Source: Archilochus colubris
Lineage: Eukaryota; Chordata; Aves; Apodiformes; Trochilidae
Reading direction: 5' to 3'
DNA: 64,000 nucleotides
Assembly (NCBI GenBank): GCA_023079485.1
Contig: CM041085.1
Span: forward strand, 94,623,115-94,687,114
Shown here: positions 37,490 through 49,100 of the stretch, piece by piece
Layout: each line of letters opens with the position of its first letter
Position numbering within the stretch: position 1 is the stretch's first letter
Made by a program: the position numbers and the translations under genes
Notes under the pieces: generated by a model
What the model saw: only the letters and a program-made list of their open reading frames with translations
The model's database searches: none
What the model was told of the DNA's origin: nothing

Positions 37490-37526
37490 TTCCTGAGTGT
37501 CTCCTCACATTCCTGAGTGTCTCCTC
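37490..37526. repeat. Tandem duplication, period 20 bp
   Basis: TTCCTGAGTGTCTCCTC occurs at 37490-37506 and again at 37510-37526. It is a local duplication inside the ancient CR1 copy. Confidence 0.85.
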
Positions 37527-37544
37527 TAGTGCATATGCACTAGA
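37525..37544. repeat. Perfect 20-bp palindrome
   Basis: TCTAGTGCATATGCACTAGA reads the same on both strands. It overlaps the end of the tandem duplication. The element could form a short cruciform. I see no reason to call it an operator. Confidence 0.85.
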
Positions 37545-38430
37545 ACAGTAATGATCTCAATCAATCTCAGCTCGATTAAGTTCCTTTTATCCACTGGATA
37601 AAGTGGTAATGATGAATCCCAGCTAGCTGCAACTCTCCAAATACATTCTCCCAGCTAGTGAACTGAGGGGGAGAATTACTTTCCACAACTCCCTAGCTAC
37701 TCTTCTGATAAGACTGTAAGTAGTGGGCTTTCCTATTTGCAAGGACACCCTGAATTTGGCATGCACCCTAGCTGCCAGATCATCTTCTGCAAAGCTTCTT
37801 GCTATGCAGGCAGCATCTAATCTGTTCCATTACACTAAACTCTTTCATTCCAGATGGAATACTGCATTCGCTTTTATTGTCACTCGTGAACTTTCTGCTA
37901 CCCCATTCTCTGTCTTGTTGAGGTTCCTCTGAATAGCACCATGTCAATTGCTCCTCCTAGTTTGGCAATGCCTGCTAAAATGCTGAGTATGAAATCTTTT
38001 GAGTCAACAAGGTTATTAAACTGTATTGGCCTCAGCAACAATCCCTGAGTAATGTCATTAGAAAACCTCTACCAGCTGCAATTGGTATCATTAATCACAC
38101 TCCTTTGCACCTTATAGCCCAGGCAATTTTCCATCCTCCTTACTGGACACTTATCCAGTCCATATAACCCCAGGTTGACTACAAAGAGACTGTGGGAGAC
38201 AGTATCATAAACTTGCTATCCATTTACCCACAGACAGAGTAATCTATCTCATCACAGCAGGCAGTCAGGTTGGTCAGGCCTAATTTCCCTCTGGTAAATC
38301 CATGCTGGCTGTTCCCAATCAGCTCCTATGTGTCCTCTTGTCCTCTATGTTCCCAGCTACTGCTGCCAGGAGTCTGATTAAGACTGTACTTTTCCAGGTC
38401 CTCCATCCTGACCTTACTACCAATGTGTGA

Positions 38431-38954
38431 CCTTTTCCAATCATACTAACTTAAAAAATGTTTTTAAAATTTATTTTCATAATATGGAATAGATGCAATA
38501 AGATTTAAAAACATGTTCTATTAAACAAATGATTATTTCTGAAGGTGTTTTTTGTGTTATTTTATTTTTTTTTTTTTAATTTTAGAGCCTCTGAATTAAA
38601 TATTGCAATTTTTTTCTCTCATCTTTAACTTCATATCATTCATCACAGTTTGTCTTACTGTCCATGGAAGGAACAATCTGTATGATGGTGCAGATGAATA
38701 AAAAAGTATAACAGCAAATGACAACATTACTAACAAGTCAGCAGATACTGGTTATTACCATTAGCCCCTCAAGATTTTAGGTTATTTTTCTCTGAATGCT
38801 AGTCAGACACTGACATGCTGTTGTAATGCTAGAAGCTAGAAGTTCATCTACTTCATATATTCTTGAAGAAAAGGAATATTACAGTGAATTGGTTTTAGAT
38901 TGAAGATATTATGCTCCTTCAATTGTTTTTTCTCAAAATAACAAGCTGAATGGC
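38431..38954. other. Unassigned AT-rich sequence
   Basis: No gene or repeat family is recognised. The stretch includes a T run near 38567-38578 and separates the ancient CR1 from the GC-rich LTR fragment. Confidence 0.5.
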
Positions 38955-39620
38955 TGTTAGGGTCAGTTCACCACACGGTGTTCCTCCCATTCCTTCCTCC
39001 TGGGGGGGGGAGGACTCCCCACAGCCTTCCCCTGCTCCAACACGGAATCCCTCTCGTGGGAGAGTCCTTCAGGAACCCCTCTGCCATGAGTCCCTCCCGT
39101 GAGGTGCAGTCCCTCAGGAACTGCTCCAGCCTGGGCTGCCCACAGAGTCACAGCTGCTTCAGGAACAGTCACCTCCCCTTGCACAGGGTCGTCCTTGCTT
39201 GCAGATCCACGTCTGCTCCCACCATGGTCCTTCATGGCTGCAGCTCCACAACTGTGCCCCTGTAATCCTTCAGGGACTGCTCCACCGCGCTCCTCCAAAG
39301 GCTGCAGAGGGAGAGCTGTCATCTCACCATGGGCTGCGGGGAAATCTCTTCACAGGCACCTCCCCCCTGCCTCTTTCCTCACTGACATCAGTGTCTCGGA
39401 TATGAAATTGCTGTCACCTGCATCTTTCCTCTGCTCTGCAGGCTTCTTCATTTTTAGTTTTGTTTTCCCTGTATTTGAATATGTTGCTAGCAGAGATCCA
39501 GCTTCCCATATCTGCTTGGCCTCAGCTAGAGCCAGGGCCAGAATTGGAGTCAGGGGAGCTTCCAGCAGCTTCTCACTGGAGCCGGCCCTGTGACACCACC
39601 CCACAACCCCCCTGGCTTCC
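38955..39620 (+). mobile_element. LTR fragment, GC-rich part of an avian endogenous retrovirus LTR
   Basis: This GC-rich island stands out sharply from its AT-rich flanks. The succession of CTCCAGCCTGGGCTGCCCAC, CACCATGGTCCTTCATGGC, CTCACCATGGGCTGCGGGGA, TTCCTCACTGACATCAGTGT and a closing CCCCCCTGGCTTCCCAAACC region resembles the 3' half of a long LTR family that I know to be widespread in birds. Frames in it, including 164 codons at 39099-39593, are composition effects. The 5' part of the LTR and any target duplication are not visible, so it is a truncated copy. Confidence 0.65.
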
Positions 39621-40344
39621 CAAACCCTACCAGACTAAGCCAAGACTCAAGGCTAAGTTTTTCTGACTTTTTTTTATTTTATTTATTGTTATTATTTTCT
39701 ACCAGACATGATTCACTAAGTTTTGAAAAAAAATTCTTTACCAATCATTTGATTATTTTATTGATTATTAAATAAGTACAAGCTATTGCTCTTGTAAATA
39801 AAGATTTTCAGTTACTCAAAGTTAGACATATTCTTCATACTGTAACTTCCAGGAAAGTTCTTCACAGAGACAACAGAAAGATAATCTCTGAAAGAAATAA
39901 TAATTTCTTACTGTTCAAGCTCTTTTCTTTGGTATTTGCATTTTCCTTTTCCCTGTTGTGCTATTTAAAGATAGCCAGTTAATAACTGTAATTATTTTTC
40001 CAGTATTTAATCCTGGAGTCTTGCAAAGCACAGAGAAGTTTCTATATATTTAAAGTAATGAGAGTTATGTCTATGAATTGCTTAAAGAAATTATATCTTT
40101 TTACTCAAATTTTAGTAATTTGTATGTTGTATTATTTAGAGTTCAACAGAATGAAACTTGACTTCAATAACCCAAGCACAAAAGTACAAAACTCCTTCTG
40201 AGATATTTAGCTTTGGTTAGACTATATTTGGGAAAAAGCCTTAAGGAAACATCAGCTATTTTTTCTTAAATAAAATTAAAATAAAACATACTGAGAAGAT
40301 TACTTATTTTAGCCTGATTCATAAATATATTGGGAGGCAGTGCT
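39621..40344. other. Unassigned AT-rich sequence
   Basis: No gene or repeat family is recognised between the LTR fragment and the internally deleted CR1 copy. Confidence 0.5.
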
Positions 40345-41707
40345 AGAAGGCAAACCACTTCAGAAAAACTGAACACTCTTTAAGGAGGAGATAATGAAGG
40401 TGCATAGGCAGATTGTCTCTATGTGCTGAAAGGCAAGCTGGTGGGGAAGAAGAGCAGCATAGCTGAGCGTAGAGCTGTGGGCAGCTTCTTTGGAAGAAGG
40501 GGCAGGCCACTCAGGAATTCTACAAAGATGTTGTTAGGCTATGCAGTAAGAAAATTAGATGATCCAAAAGCCCAACTAGAACTTAATCTGGCTACTGCCA
40601 TAGAAGACAATAACAAATGTTTCTAGAAATAAATTAGCAAGAGAAGGAGGGCTAAGGAGGATCTTCATCTGTGATGGGATGTGGGAAGCAACATAGTGAC
40701 AAAGAGTGAGGAAAAGGCTGCCACACTTAATTCATTCTTTGTCACAGTTTTTAGTAGTAAAACCGTTTGTTCTATAAGAACCCAGCCCACTGAGCTAAAA
40801 GACAGGGACAGGAAGCAGAATGAAGTCCCCGTAATGCAAGGGGAAAAGGTTAGCAACCTGTTATATCATTTAGACATACACAAGTCTGTGGAGACACGCA
40901 GGATCCACCCAAGGGTATAGTGGAAGCTGGCAGAAGTGCATCAGCTGTGTGAGATTCAGCAAGGTCAGGTCCTGCACATGGGTCACAAAACCCTCATGCA
41001 ACTCTACAGGCTTGTGGGGGAGTGGTTGGAAAACTGCTTTTCAGAGAAGGATGTGGGGGTATTGGTTAGCAATGTGCCCAGGTGGCCGAAAAGGCCAACA
41101 GAGTACCAGCTTATATCAGAAATAGTGTGAACAGCAGGACTAGGGGAGCAACTGTCCCCCTGTACTTGGCACACCTTGCACCTGGTGAGGCCACACTATG
41201 TTCATTTTTGGGTTCATCACTAGAAAGGTGGACATTGAGGTGCTGGAGTGTGTCCAAAGAAGGGCAACAAAGCTGGTGAAGGGTCTAGAGCACAAGTCTT
41301 AGGACAAGCTGCTCAGTGAACTGGAGTTGTTAGCGTAGAGATAAGGAGGCTGAGAAAAGGCCTTGTCCCTCTCTACATCAACATGAAAGGAGGTTGTAGT
41401 GGGGTGGGGGTTGGTCTCTTCTCCCATATAATAAGAAACAAACAAGAGAAAAAAGCCTTAAGTTGCATCAGGGGAGGTTTACAATGGATATTATGAAAAA
41501 AATTCTTCACTTAAAGGATTGTCAGGCACTGGAACAGGCTACCAAGGGAGATAGTTGTGTCACCATCCATAGAGCTATTTAAAAGATGCATAGATGGGGT
41601 GCTAAGGGACATGGCTTAGTGTTGGACTTGGCAGTGTGCTACATTAGTGGCTGGACTTGGTGATCTTAAAGGTCTTTTCCATCCAAAACTATCCTATGCT
41701 TCTATGG
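40345..41707 (+). mobile_element. CR1 LINE lacking its RT core (internal deletion)
   Basis: This plus-strand CR1 copy has two ORF2 parts joined directly. 40400-40945 carries the linker between endonuclease and RT (AKAQLELNLATAI-like and GSNIVTKSEEKAATLNSFF segments) and reaches the start of the RT (HKSVETRRIHPRV). From about 40950 it continues at VLHMGHKT and YRLVGEWLE, which lie after the palm. The 3'UTR ends at about 41707 with TTCTATGG. The RT motifs including FADD are absent, so roughly 1 kb has been removed between these points. Frames are broken throughout. Confidence 0.88.
40423..40920 (+). pseudogene. CR1 ORF2 linker and RT N-terminal fragment
   Basis: Two overlapping frames cover the part of ORF2 before the RT palm: 40423-40626 with the KAQLELNLATAIEDNNKCF-like segment, and 40681-40920 with VTKSEEKAATLNSFFVTVFS and VPVMQGEKVSNLLYHLD. 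The order and spacing match CR1 ORF2. A frameshift lies between them, and the downstream catalytic core is deleted. Confidence 0.75.
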
Positions 41708-44700
41708 TCTGTTTTATTTTATTCTGGAGAAAACTTCTAGTGTTGCATAACATATAGTGAAAACACCATATTGTAAAATTTGGTGATATGCAGCTTGGGA
41801 ATAGCAATTTATTGAAGATGAATGCCCTGTTTTCTGTTGCATTTGGTTTGGAGAGTAATTACCGTTTGGAAGCATACAGAGTAATTTTTAAATATAAAAA
41901 TCATTATGCATTTTTTGTAATAGTAAATGATTATGTATTTTCCTTAAATGTTAATTTTTTGTTTATAGTCATTGCTGATTCAGCTGTCTGCAGTTGTAAG
42001 GCACTTAAATTGGAAATGGGAGCATTTAGGTTTACCATTTTGAACTGGAAATCATGCTTATCTACAACATGATGTATCACATAGTCATCTTTGTTATGCA
42101 TATATCAATGTAAAAACACCAAAATAATGGACTTCTTTTAATTTTCCTTCATGTTAATGTTATAGTATTGAAATGTTTTGTCTAGCCTTTTTTTTATAGA
42201 GAAGTGTCTATAAAACCTTTATAAAAAATGTAGCTATTTCATCAGTCACACTAACAGTTTTATGTTTTCTTTCCATACAAGCTGCAAAGTCAGCTACTTA
42301 TAGGAGTATTTAATAGCAGTAAGTCACAATTTTTAAAAGACTTTTTCCTGTGGTAGAGTCAGTAGGATCTGCAAAACTGTTATTCTCTGAGATGGCTAGA
42401 ACAATGCAAAATTAAGATTATATTAGGATCAATATTCTTCAATATATTCTAAAAGTGTCCTTCTAAAGAAGGACAAGTCAATTCATATAGATGGGACTTG
42501 ATTATTTAAGTCAAACTTTGCTATCAAAGGGATAAATTTTTACACTGTCCATTTCTCTGTTATGTTGACACTTTCTACCATCAATTATTTGCCTAGTGAT
42601 AACAAAGCTCACAGACATAGCTAGTTCAGGTCAGTGTTTCACAGAGCAAACCAGAAATGTATTCATTCTTGGGCAGACTTTCCATTTGCTGATACAGCTA
42701 TATGCCTAAGAGAGAAGATATATAGATACCTGAATGTATGCAAGTCGGTTGTTCAGACAGTATGCAGCTTTCCCTAGTAAAAAGAATCTATAATATTTAG
42801 CATACAATGATAGGATTTCGTAAAAAGTAAGATTAATTTAGTTTGGTGATTTACGTTTTTTCCACAAAGAAGTTTTGTTTAACATTGCAGCATTTATTTT
42901 TCTATCTTAAGCAGTTAAAATCTCAATTAAATTTTATCTGATTGTGCATAGGATTGACACTCAAGTTTCAACTCTGTGCTTCCTCATAAAATAATCTTCA
43001 CCTACTTTGTATATTTTATGGTTTTCATTTTCTTTTTGTTTCTTGGAACTTCTTGATGTTAAAAAAGGCTTACTGAAAATCAACATATTCTGGACAGAGT
43101 TTGCCTTGTCTATCTCTTTCAAAAGTGTGAGAAAAATGATCTTGCAGATTCTAAAGTGTTTGCTTTTATAAGTATTAGAAACTCTGCATGGCTACTGTGA
43201 AATGAAATACTTTCCTTTGTGTTATACAGATATGTCACCTGATTATTTTTTAAAAGCCAGAAAGTTCTTATTGAACAGTTCTGACTTTGACATCATTATT
43301 AGTGATTTGAGGATTTCCATCAGGGAGCAGAACTAGACAGCTTTCTTTAGGATTTCTTTTTTATAAATTATTTGCTTATAATTTATTATTCCTTGTATCT
43401 GGAAATTCCTATGTGCATAGTCCCAGGGCAATGCCACTTTTATCTGCTTTCTCCTTGCTAACTTCAGTAAGAGAAAGGTGAACATTTACGGAATTTTGCT
43501 GAACAGAATTGATACATTCAAAACCAATATCTCTTTTTGCAGCATTCTAAATGTTTATGGATATTCTAACCACCAATCAAACCGACAGTCCTGATCTATG
43601 GTAGCATCTTCATAGAAGCTACCATTTACCTTCCACCTAGATGACAGCAGAATATATTGGTTTACAGGTTCTTAAGCAATTGCCACAAAAATACCAATTG
43701 TTTTGCCTGTTTTGAGGCAACTACTTATTTTTAATTCTATGGTAAGTCTACTTTATAGTTAGGAAAAGAAATATTCTTGGCCTTTTGGCATAATTATTAT
43801 GTATCAGAGCAAACTTGTTTCCATTAGGAAACAGGCACTATAGTGCAGGCACTATTTCAGTGTTAACCATAAACCTATTCAATTTCCTAGGCCATGGTAA
43901 GGGAGAGTCAGTGAGCAGCTGTGTGGTGTTTTGCTACCTACTGGAGTTAACCCACAACAATATGAAACAAAATAGAAAAGTGTCAGAAGGTGCCATGGGA
44001 TCTTTAACAACATTGAAGCCTTAGGATCTGGTTTTTTTCAATCTTGGCTTTTTTTTTTTTTTTTATCATCTAACAGAACATTTGTTAACTTAAAAATATT
44101 GACACGAGTTATGCAACACAAATAACCAATACTGTTGCAGAAAAGGAGTCTACATGTGATGACATTAGAAGTTTTGCATTAAAGATAGGAAGTTTTTCAT
44201 TGAAGGCATGGAGCATTGGCCTTAACTTGAGCATTAAATAAACTCCAACAATTCAAAGAAGGCAAAACTGCCTGCAGTTACAAGAAATTTTATATATTTT
44301 TGAATTCCTGTTGAAACACCTGAAATTAAAGTATTTTTTAAATATCTAGATACAAGTGCTCAGTTAAGCTAAAATTACTTTCTATTTAAACATAAAATGA
44401 ATATATACATTAATTTAGATTAAAATAATTCAACTGAGTGAATATTCTTTTCAGTAGCTATGAATACTTCATCTAATGGGATCCACTTTTCATGCACAAA
44501 AAGAGAGAGGTTCTATAAAACATTGAAAACTTCCTAGGTTCCTTTATTCAAATGCTGTTGATTAACATTCTAGATATGTCATGTAAAATATCCTAATTAT
44601 AGCACTACTGTGCATGACAGAGATTGAAAAAAATGCACTTAATAACAGAAAATCTATGAAAAGGATGTTTTATTAAAATTAGGTAAGCCGTTTTTACATT

Positions 44701-45589
44701 AAGTGCTCAAATAACTGACAGAAAATTAATTATGCCATTAGTCAAAAAAGCAACAGTCTATTTGTTAATATTTGCTACAAGGTATTTTCTGAAATGTACA
44801 TCTTTTATAATTTAACTTTTCATAATGTGTAGTGGCAAAATGACTTGTGATTCATTGTGAATATATTTTGATTTAATCGCAGTCTTATATATGAACAGAA
44901 TAGAGTGAGTGGACCACTCACTTAGACTTGCTCTCCACCTGTATATAATTGGCCTTGTGCTACTTTCTAGCAAAATATTGATACACTTGAAGAAGTTATG
45001 TTAAATGGTGTAAAATTTTTCCATACAGATGTCTTCTTCTTATAAATAAAAATATATTGAATCTATTCAAATGTGTAGTTTCTACACATTTCTGTTCAAA
45101 TGCATATACAAGTTTTATGGACTCAATGTGTATCTTTTCTCTATTGTTCAACATGGAAAACGAAACAAAAAGAACAAAAACACAGATGGAGCTGTGAGTT
45201 TAAAACTAGTACAACTTTTTCAGATAACGGAGTTCATGACTTTCATAGATGGATGCAACTGGCCATCTGGCAAATAGAATAAATGTTCTGTGAAGTTCAT
45301 TTTTATCAGTGTGCAGGGAAAATTTATTTAGAACCTTTTAACATTGTGCTATAAAGAGAAATTAAGGATAGAATGTTTTAGTGTGCTGTACCTAAAAAAA
45401 AGCAGGAAGCAGTGATATACTGGTGGGACAAGAATCTCTTCACTATCAAATCATCCAGTCTTGCAGGAATAGCTTTTAAGAAGACTTACAAGGAGAAGGG
45501 AATGGAGTTTTGAGTAACAGAGAAGACCCAGGGAATGTTGATGTATTAGGAACCAACAGGGAAACATAGTGAAATACCTCAAAGGAATT
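41708..45589. other. Unassigned AT-rich sequence
   Basis: About 3.9 kb has no recognised gene or interspersed repeat. It contains a T16 run at 44049-44064 and a 94-codon frame at 41788-42072 with no motif that I know. A perfect 14-bp tandem duplication lies at its right edge. Confidence 0.5.
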
Positions 45590-45606
45590 AGGTCAAAGGA
45601 ATTAGG
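45579..45606. repeat. Perfect 14-bp tandem duplication
   Basis: TCAAAGGAATTAGG occurs twice head to tail with no mismatch, at 45579-45592 and 45593-45606. It lies at the left edge of the CR1 copy. Confidence 0.9.
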
Positions 45607-46025
45607 GTATGTTCCTTTAAGATGGTGACACAGTCAATAACACAGCTGAAATAACTCTAATGTACATATAATGGGTGGAAAACAAGAGGAGCTGGAAGCC
45701 TCTGTGCAGTAGAAAGCTAGGATATAATCATTGTCACTGAACCCTGGGGGGGAAGGATCGTGACTGGATTGCCGCAAACAATTGCTATAAAATGTTCAGA
45801 AGAGACAAAAGAAGAAAAGACTGGGACAGGGGTTGCCTTCTATGTAAAAAAAAAGAAAAAATTGGATTAGTCACGTAGAGCTATCTTTGAAGGCTAATGA
45901 TAGAGAGATTGGGAGTTTATGGGCAAAAATTAGAGGCCAAGCCCACAAAGGAAACCTTGTGGTTGGTGTTTACTACAGGCACTTACAAGATTTACAGGTA
46001 CATTGGAGAGAAAAGGGAGATTAAA

Positions 46026-46085
46026 GAATAGAATAGAATAGAATAGAATAGAATAGAATAGAATAGAATAGAATAGAATAGAATA
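46026..46085. repeat. (GAATA)12 microsatellite
   Basis: Twelve perfect tandem GAATA units with no interruption. This purity suggests a recent or still variable tract. It forms the tail of the nested repeat. Confidence 0.97.
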
Positions 46086-46150
46086 TTTCAATTGGAAGGG
46101 ACCTACAACTATAATGTAATTCAACAGCCTGAGAACTTCAGAGCTGTACT
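46026..46150 (-). mobile_element. Nested CR1-like 3' end with (GAATA)n tail
   Basis: On the minus strand a short 5'-truncated repeat body ends in GGTCCCTTCCAATTGAAATA followed by twelve TATTC units. The body resembles the last bases of a LINE 3'UTR of the CR1 group, with a pentamer in place of the usual octamer. It is inserted into an older plus-strand CR1. The right boundary is approximate and no target duplication is clear. Confidence 0.65.
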
Positions 46151-49100
46151 CCTCAGAAACAAAACAGAAGAACTAGTAATATGGAAAAGACTAAGTTACT
46201 TTATGATTTATTTATGTCAGTTTTTACTAAGCAATCACTCTTCCCACATCTCTCAAGTTTATGAACCTCAAGGCTGAGGAAACAGAGTAGCTCCCATCAT
46301 ACTATATGATAATGTTTGAAACCAGATGATGAACCAGAAAATACACAAGTCCATGGGACCGGACAAAATGCAAGCCAGGGTCCCAAGGTAATTGCCAGAT
46401 GTAGTTGCTATGGCACTTTTAGTCATGTTTGAAAAGTCATAGCAGTGAATACAGAAAGGGAATATCACACCCATTTTTGAAAAGATTAAAAAGGAGAGCC
46501 CTTGGAGTATAGTATATCTTTAAAAAGCTAGAAAATAATATCCATATTAATCTTAATTATTTTGAATAATTATATTCACTGCTTTAGGACATTTTTCATA
46601 CTACCACACTTTCATACGAGTTCTAAACAAAATAATAAATACTGGTTGTAGGACTTTGTTTAGGGTACTAAAAGAGAAATATCAATCTGTAATTACCTAA
46701 ATAAACATTTTTTGTTACTTTTTCATAATAATCAAAATCTCATAACTATTTCCAAAGTATTACTTTCAGAAAAAGATGCTTTCAGAAACAAATGATATAA
46801 CTGAATTTTTAACTGCTGCGATTTTTTTTTCTATAGGGTTTCAAGATATTTCAAGTATATTTCAAATGGTTGATAGATTTGTAATTGAATGTATTATACT
46901 GAAAGTAAAATAAATGCCTAGGTAAAATGCATTAGAAGATATTTTCTTTCAATAGTAGCTGCAGAATATGGAAAAGCAGTATTGTATTTGCTTCAGAATT
47001 TGTACCTTTCAAGTGTTTTTCAATATATGCCCAGTAGAAATGTGTGCTACAGGATTCTCCAATAAGTTTTATAAGAAGCCATTTATAAATGACTTCTGTA
47101 AATTTTAGCTGGCAGTGTCTCTGCATATACAGATACTCTTGGCCCTTCTGATTTCGCTCCAAGTACAAAGTACTGTCATTTCCACCAAACATTTTACATA
47201 TATATTTATACATTTGAAATCAAGCATTCTTTATCTGTTGAGTTTTTGTCTTTACTTGTCTGAGTGGCATCTGACTTGATATCAAGTCCCATAAAAAATT
47301 AGCATGTAGATTTTTAGAAAATGAACTTATGTTCATTAATTTTTAATTTAAAATATGTTATGATTTACTTCATTTTGCATATTAAACAGCAATATGATCA
47401 GTTACACAGGGATTGTGGTTATTGTCTCGCATCCATCCAGCATTTCATGATACATAATTTTTGTGTTCTGAGAATTTTTGTCCTGACTGAGAATACCTAC
47501 CAGGAGGTCATTTTGTGGCATTACAAGAAGCAGACATTCCTTTTATGATTTTCTAAATTATCTATGGAAAAGAGTAATCACAAAACCACAGGTCACATTA
47601 GAACACAGTATGTGAACTGATCATGCAAAGTTATGTGCAAATGAATTACATGTATGAATAGTTGCCCATTGAAAGTAAAAGCATATAGAGTTAAAAAAAG
47701 CAAGGCTTTTTATGCATGGAGACTGTCCTGGTTTTACCAAATGACCTAAAAGCAAAAATAAGGAAATAGTAATAAGAAAATGATTAAGAATAAGACAGGC
47801 TTACAAAGAATATCAATAAATTACTGTGCTGGAAGTGTACTTAATATCTTAATGGTAAATCTAACATATTTATTCATATTACATATGCAAAATAGACTGT
47901 AGAAACAAATTCAAACCTTAGTTAATACATCCGAAATCAATTCAACATTAAAAGGGGTAGCTTTTTTCAGACTTTAGGCAGCAACCATGAAAGTAGCTGT
48001 AGATCATATTAACCTATGATTAGGCAATCTCTAGATACAGAAAATAAATCTTTTTTCAAGTTATTCAAATTCACATTGTATCACTGTATTGCTAAGCTAT
48101 AAGAATAGAGAAAGAATAATAACTAATGCTGAAAGAAAAAATTCCAGGTAAAATGTAGTTGATGTAAATTTTTAATGTTCCAGTTCTTTAATCTCTTGCT
48201 ATCTGTCTCATACATAGTAGTTTTTCAAAGTAGTTTTTTAATAGTATTAGAAAATATAAGTCAGATTTTGGAGTGATCATCCCAGCTTTTAGTGAAATAA
48301 TACTGCATGTTTCTCTATCTCAGATTCACTTTATATAGCAGATGTACAGTCACATGCTGTGATTTATGTTGGATAAAAACTACTGATGACAAACATTTCA
48401 TGCTGTAAACAGGTAGCAATATCTGGGCTTCAACAGGTCCATTATTCTGACATAGTATGCTGTGTCTTGTTCTATTAACACTTCTAGAGTATGCAGAGTG
48501 CTCATTATTAGAAGACGGAAAAAAATAGCCTCTCCTGATTATTCAATTTTATGTCAGAGAAAGTAAAAGAAGCACAGGTGATGAGCTGAAAAATAATGAC
48601 GGATGTTTTCAAGTACAGTAATTAGTGTGAAAAAAAATAGAATCTAAGAGCTGGCAAATGGAATACAAACTGTATTAAGATGACAAGAAAGACTGAAGAA
48701 AGTTGGCTGTGAGGAGAAGATGAGAAGAAATTCAGGAAGAATACAAATAATATGGGATAAGGTTTGAGCAGCACTCACTTTCTGAAGATGATTCTCTGGT
48801 TACGTCAAAAGAAGTTTTGTTAAAAACTCTGAGAGGAGAAGAATAGACCTTTCTTTGTACTAACTGTAACCTTGACAATTTTATGTATGGTCCATAACAT
48901 CTGCTTCAATGAACAGCAGCTGGCTAATAACGTGCCAAATACCAGCTGAATTAGAAAGCTGTGAATCACTGAACTCTACCAATTACATGCTCAAAAGATT
49001 CTGTGAACATCAAAGCTCCATGTATACAACTACAGTTAGCATTTGTAGCACCAGTGTCCTTACAGAAATGAATTGCTAGTAGTACATTCTGCAGTCTGTG

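Larger units (their letters stand above)
37330..38430 (-). mobile_element. Ancient CR1 LINE, RT C-terminal region
   Basis: A heavily diverged minus-strand CR1 copy can be followed by the order of its blocks. From the 3' side these are a CCATCTTCTCTATAAC block near 37417 and GTGAACTGAGGGGGAGAATTACT near 37660. Next come GACTGTGGGAGACAGTATCA near 38190 and GGTTGGTCAGGCCTAATTTC with TAAATCCATGCTGGCTG near 38270-38310. All frames are closed. A 20-bp-period duplication and a 20-bp palindrome lie inside it at 37490-37544. Confidence 0.75.
45590..46510 (+). mobile_element. CR1 LINE, endonuclease and RT-start segments, split by a nested repeat
   Basis: Plus-strand CR1 similarity occurs in two blocks. 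The block at 45590-46015 runs from the ORF1/ORF2 boundary into the endonuclease, with the reading order of TLGGKDRDWIAAN, MFRRDK and ERLGVYGQKLEAKPTKETLW visible through frameshifts. The block at about 46150-46510 carries the stretch before and at the start of the RT (HKSMGPDK-like, GNITPIFEK-like). Between them sits a minus-strand repeat with a (GAATA)12 tail. Part of the endonuclease and linker is missing across the junction. The copy is old and has no 3' end. Confidence 0.75.

Noticed and set aside
39099..39593. 164-codon plus-strand frame, the longest in the window
   Set aside because: It lies inside the GC-rich LTR fragment, and several frames on both strands are open for the same compositional reason. 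There is no domain and no splice context.
47725..47765. GTCCTGGTTTTA, similar to the first bases of a bird LTR
   Set aside because: Only about a dozen bases match and nothing of the LTR follows.
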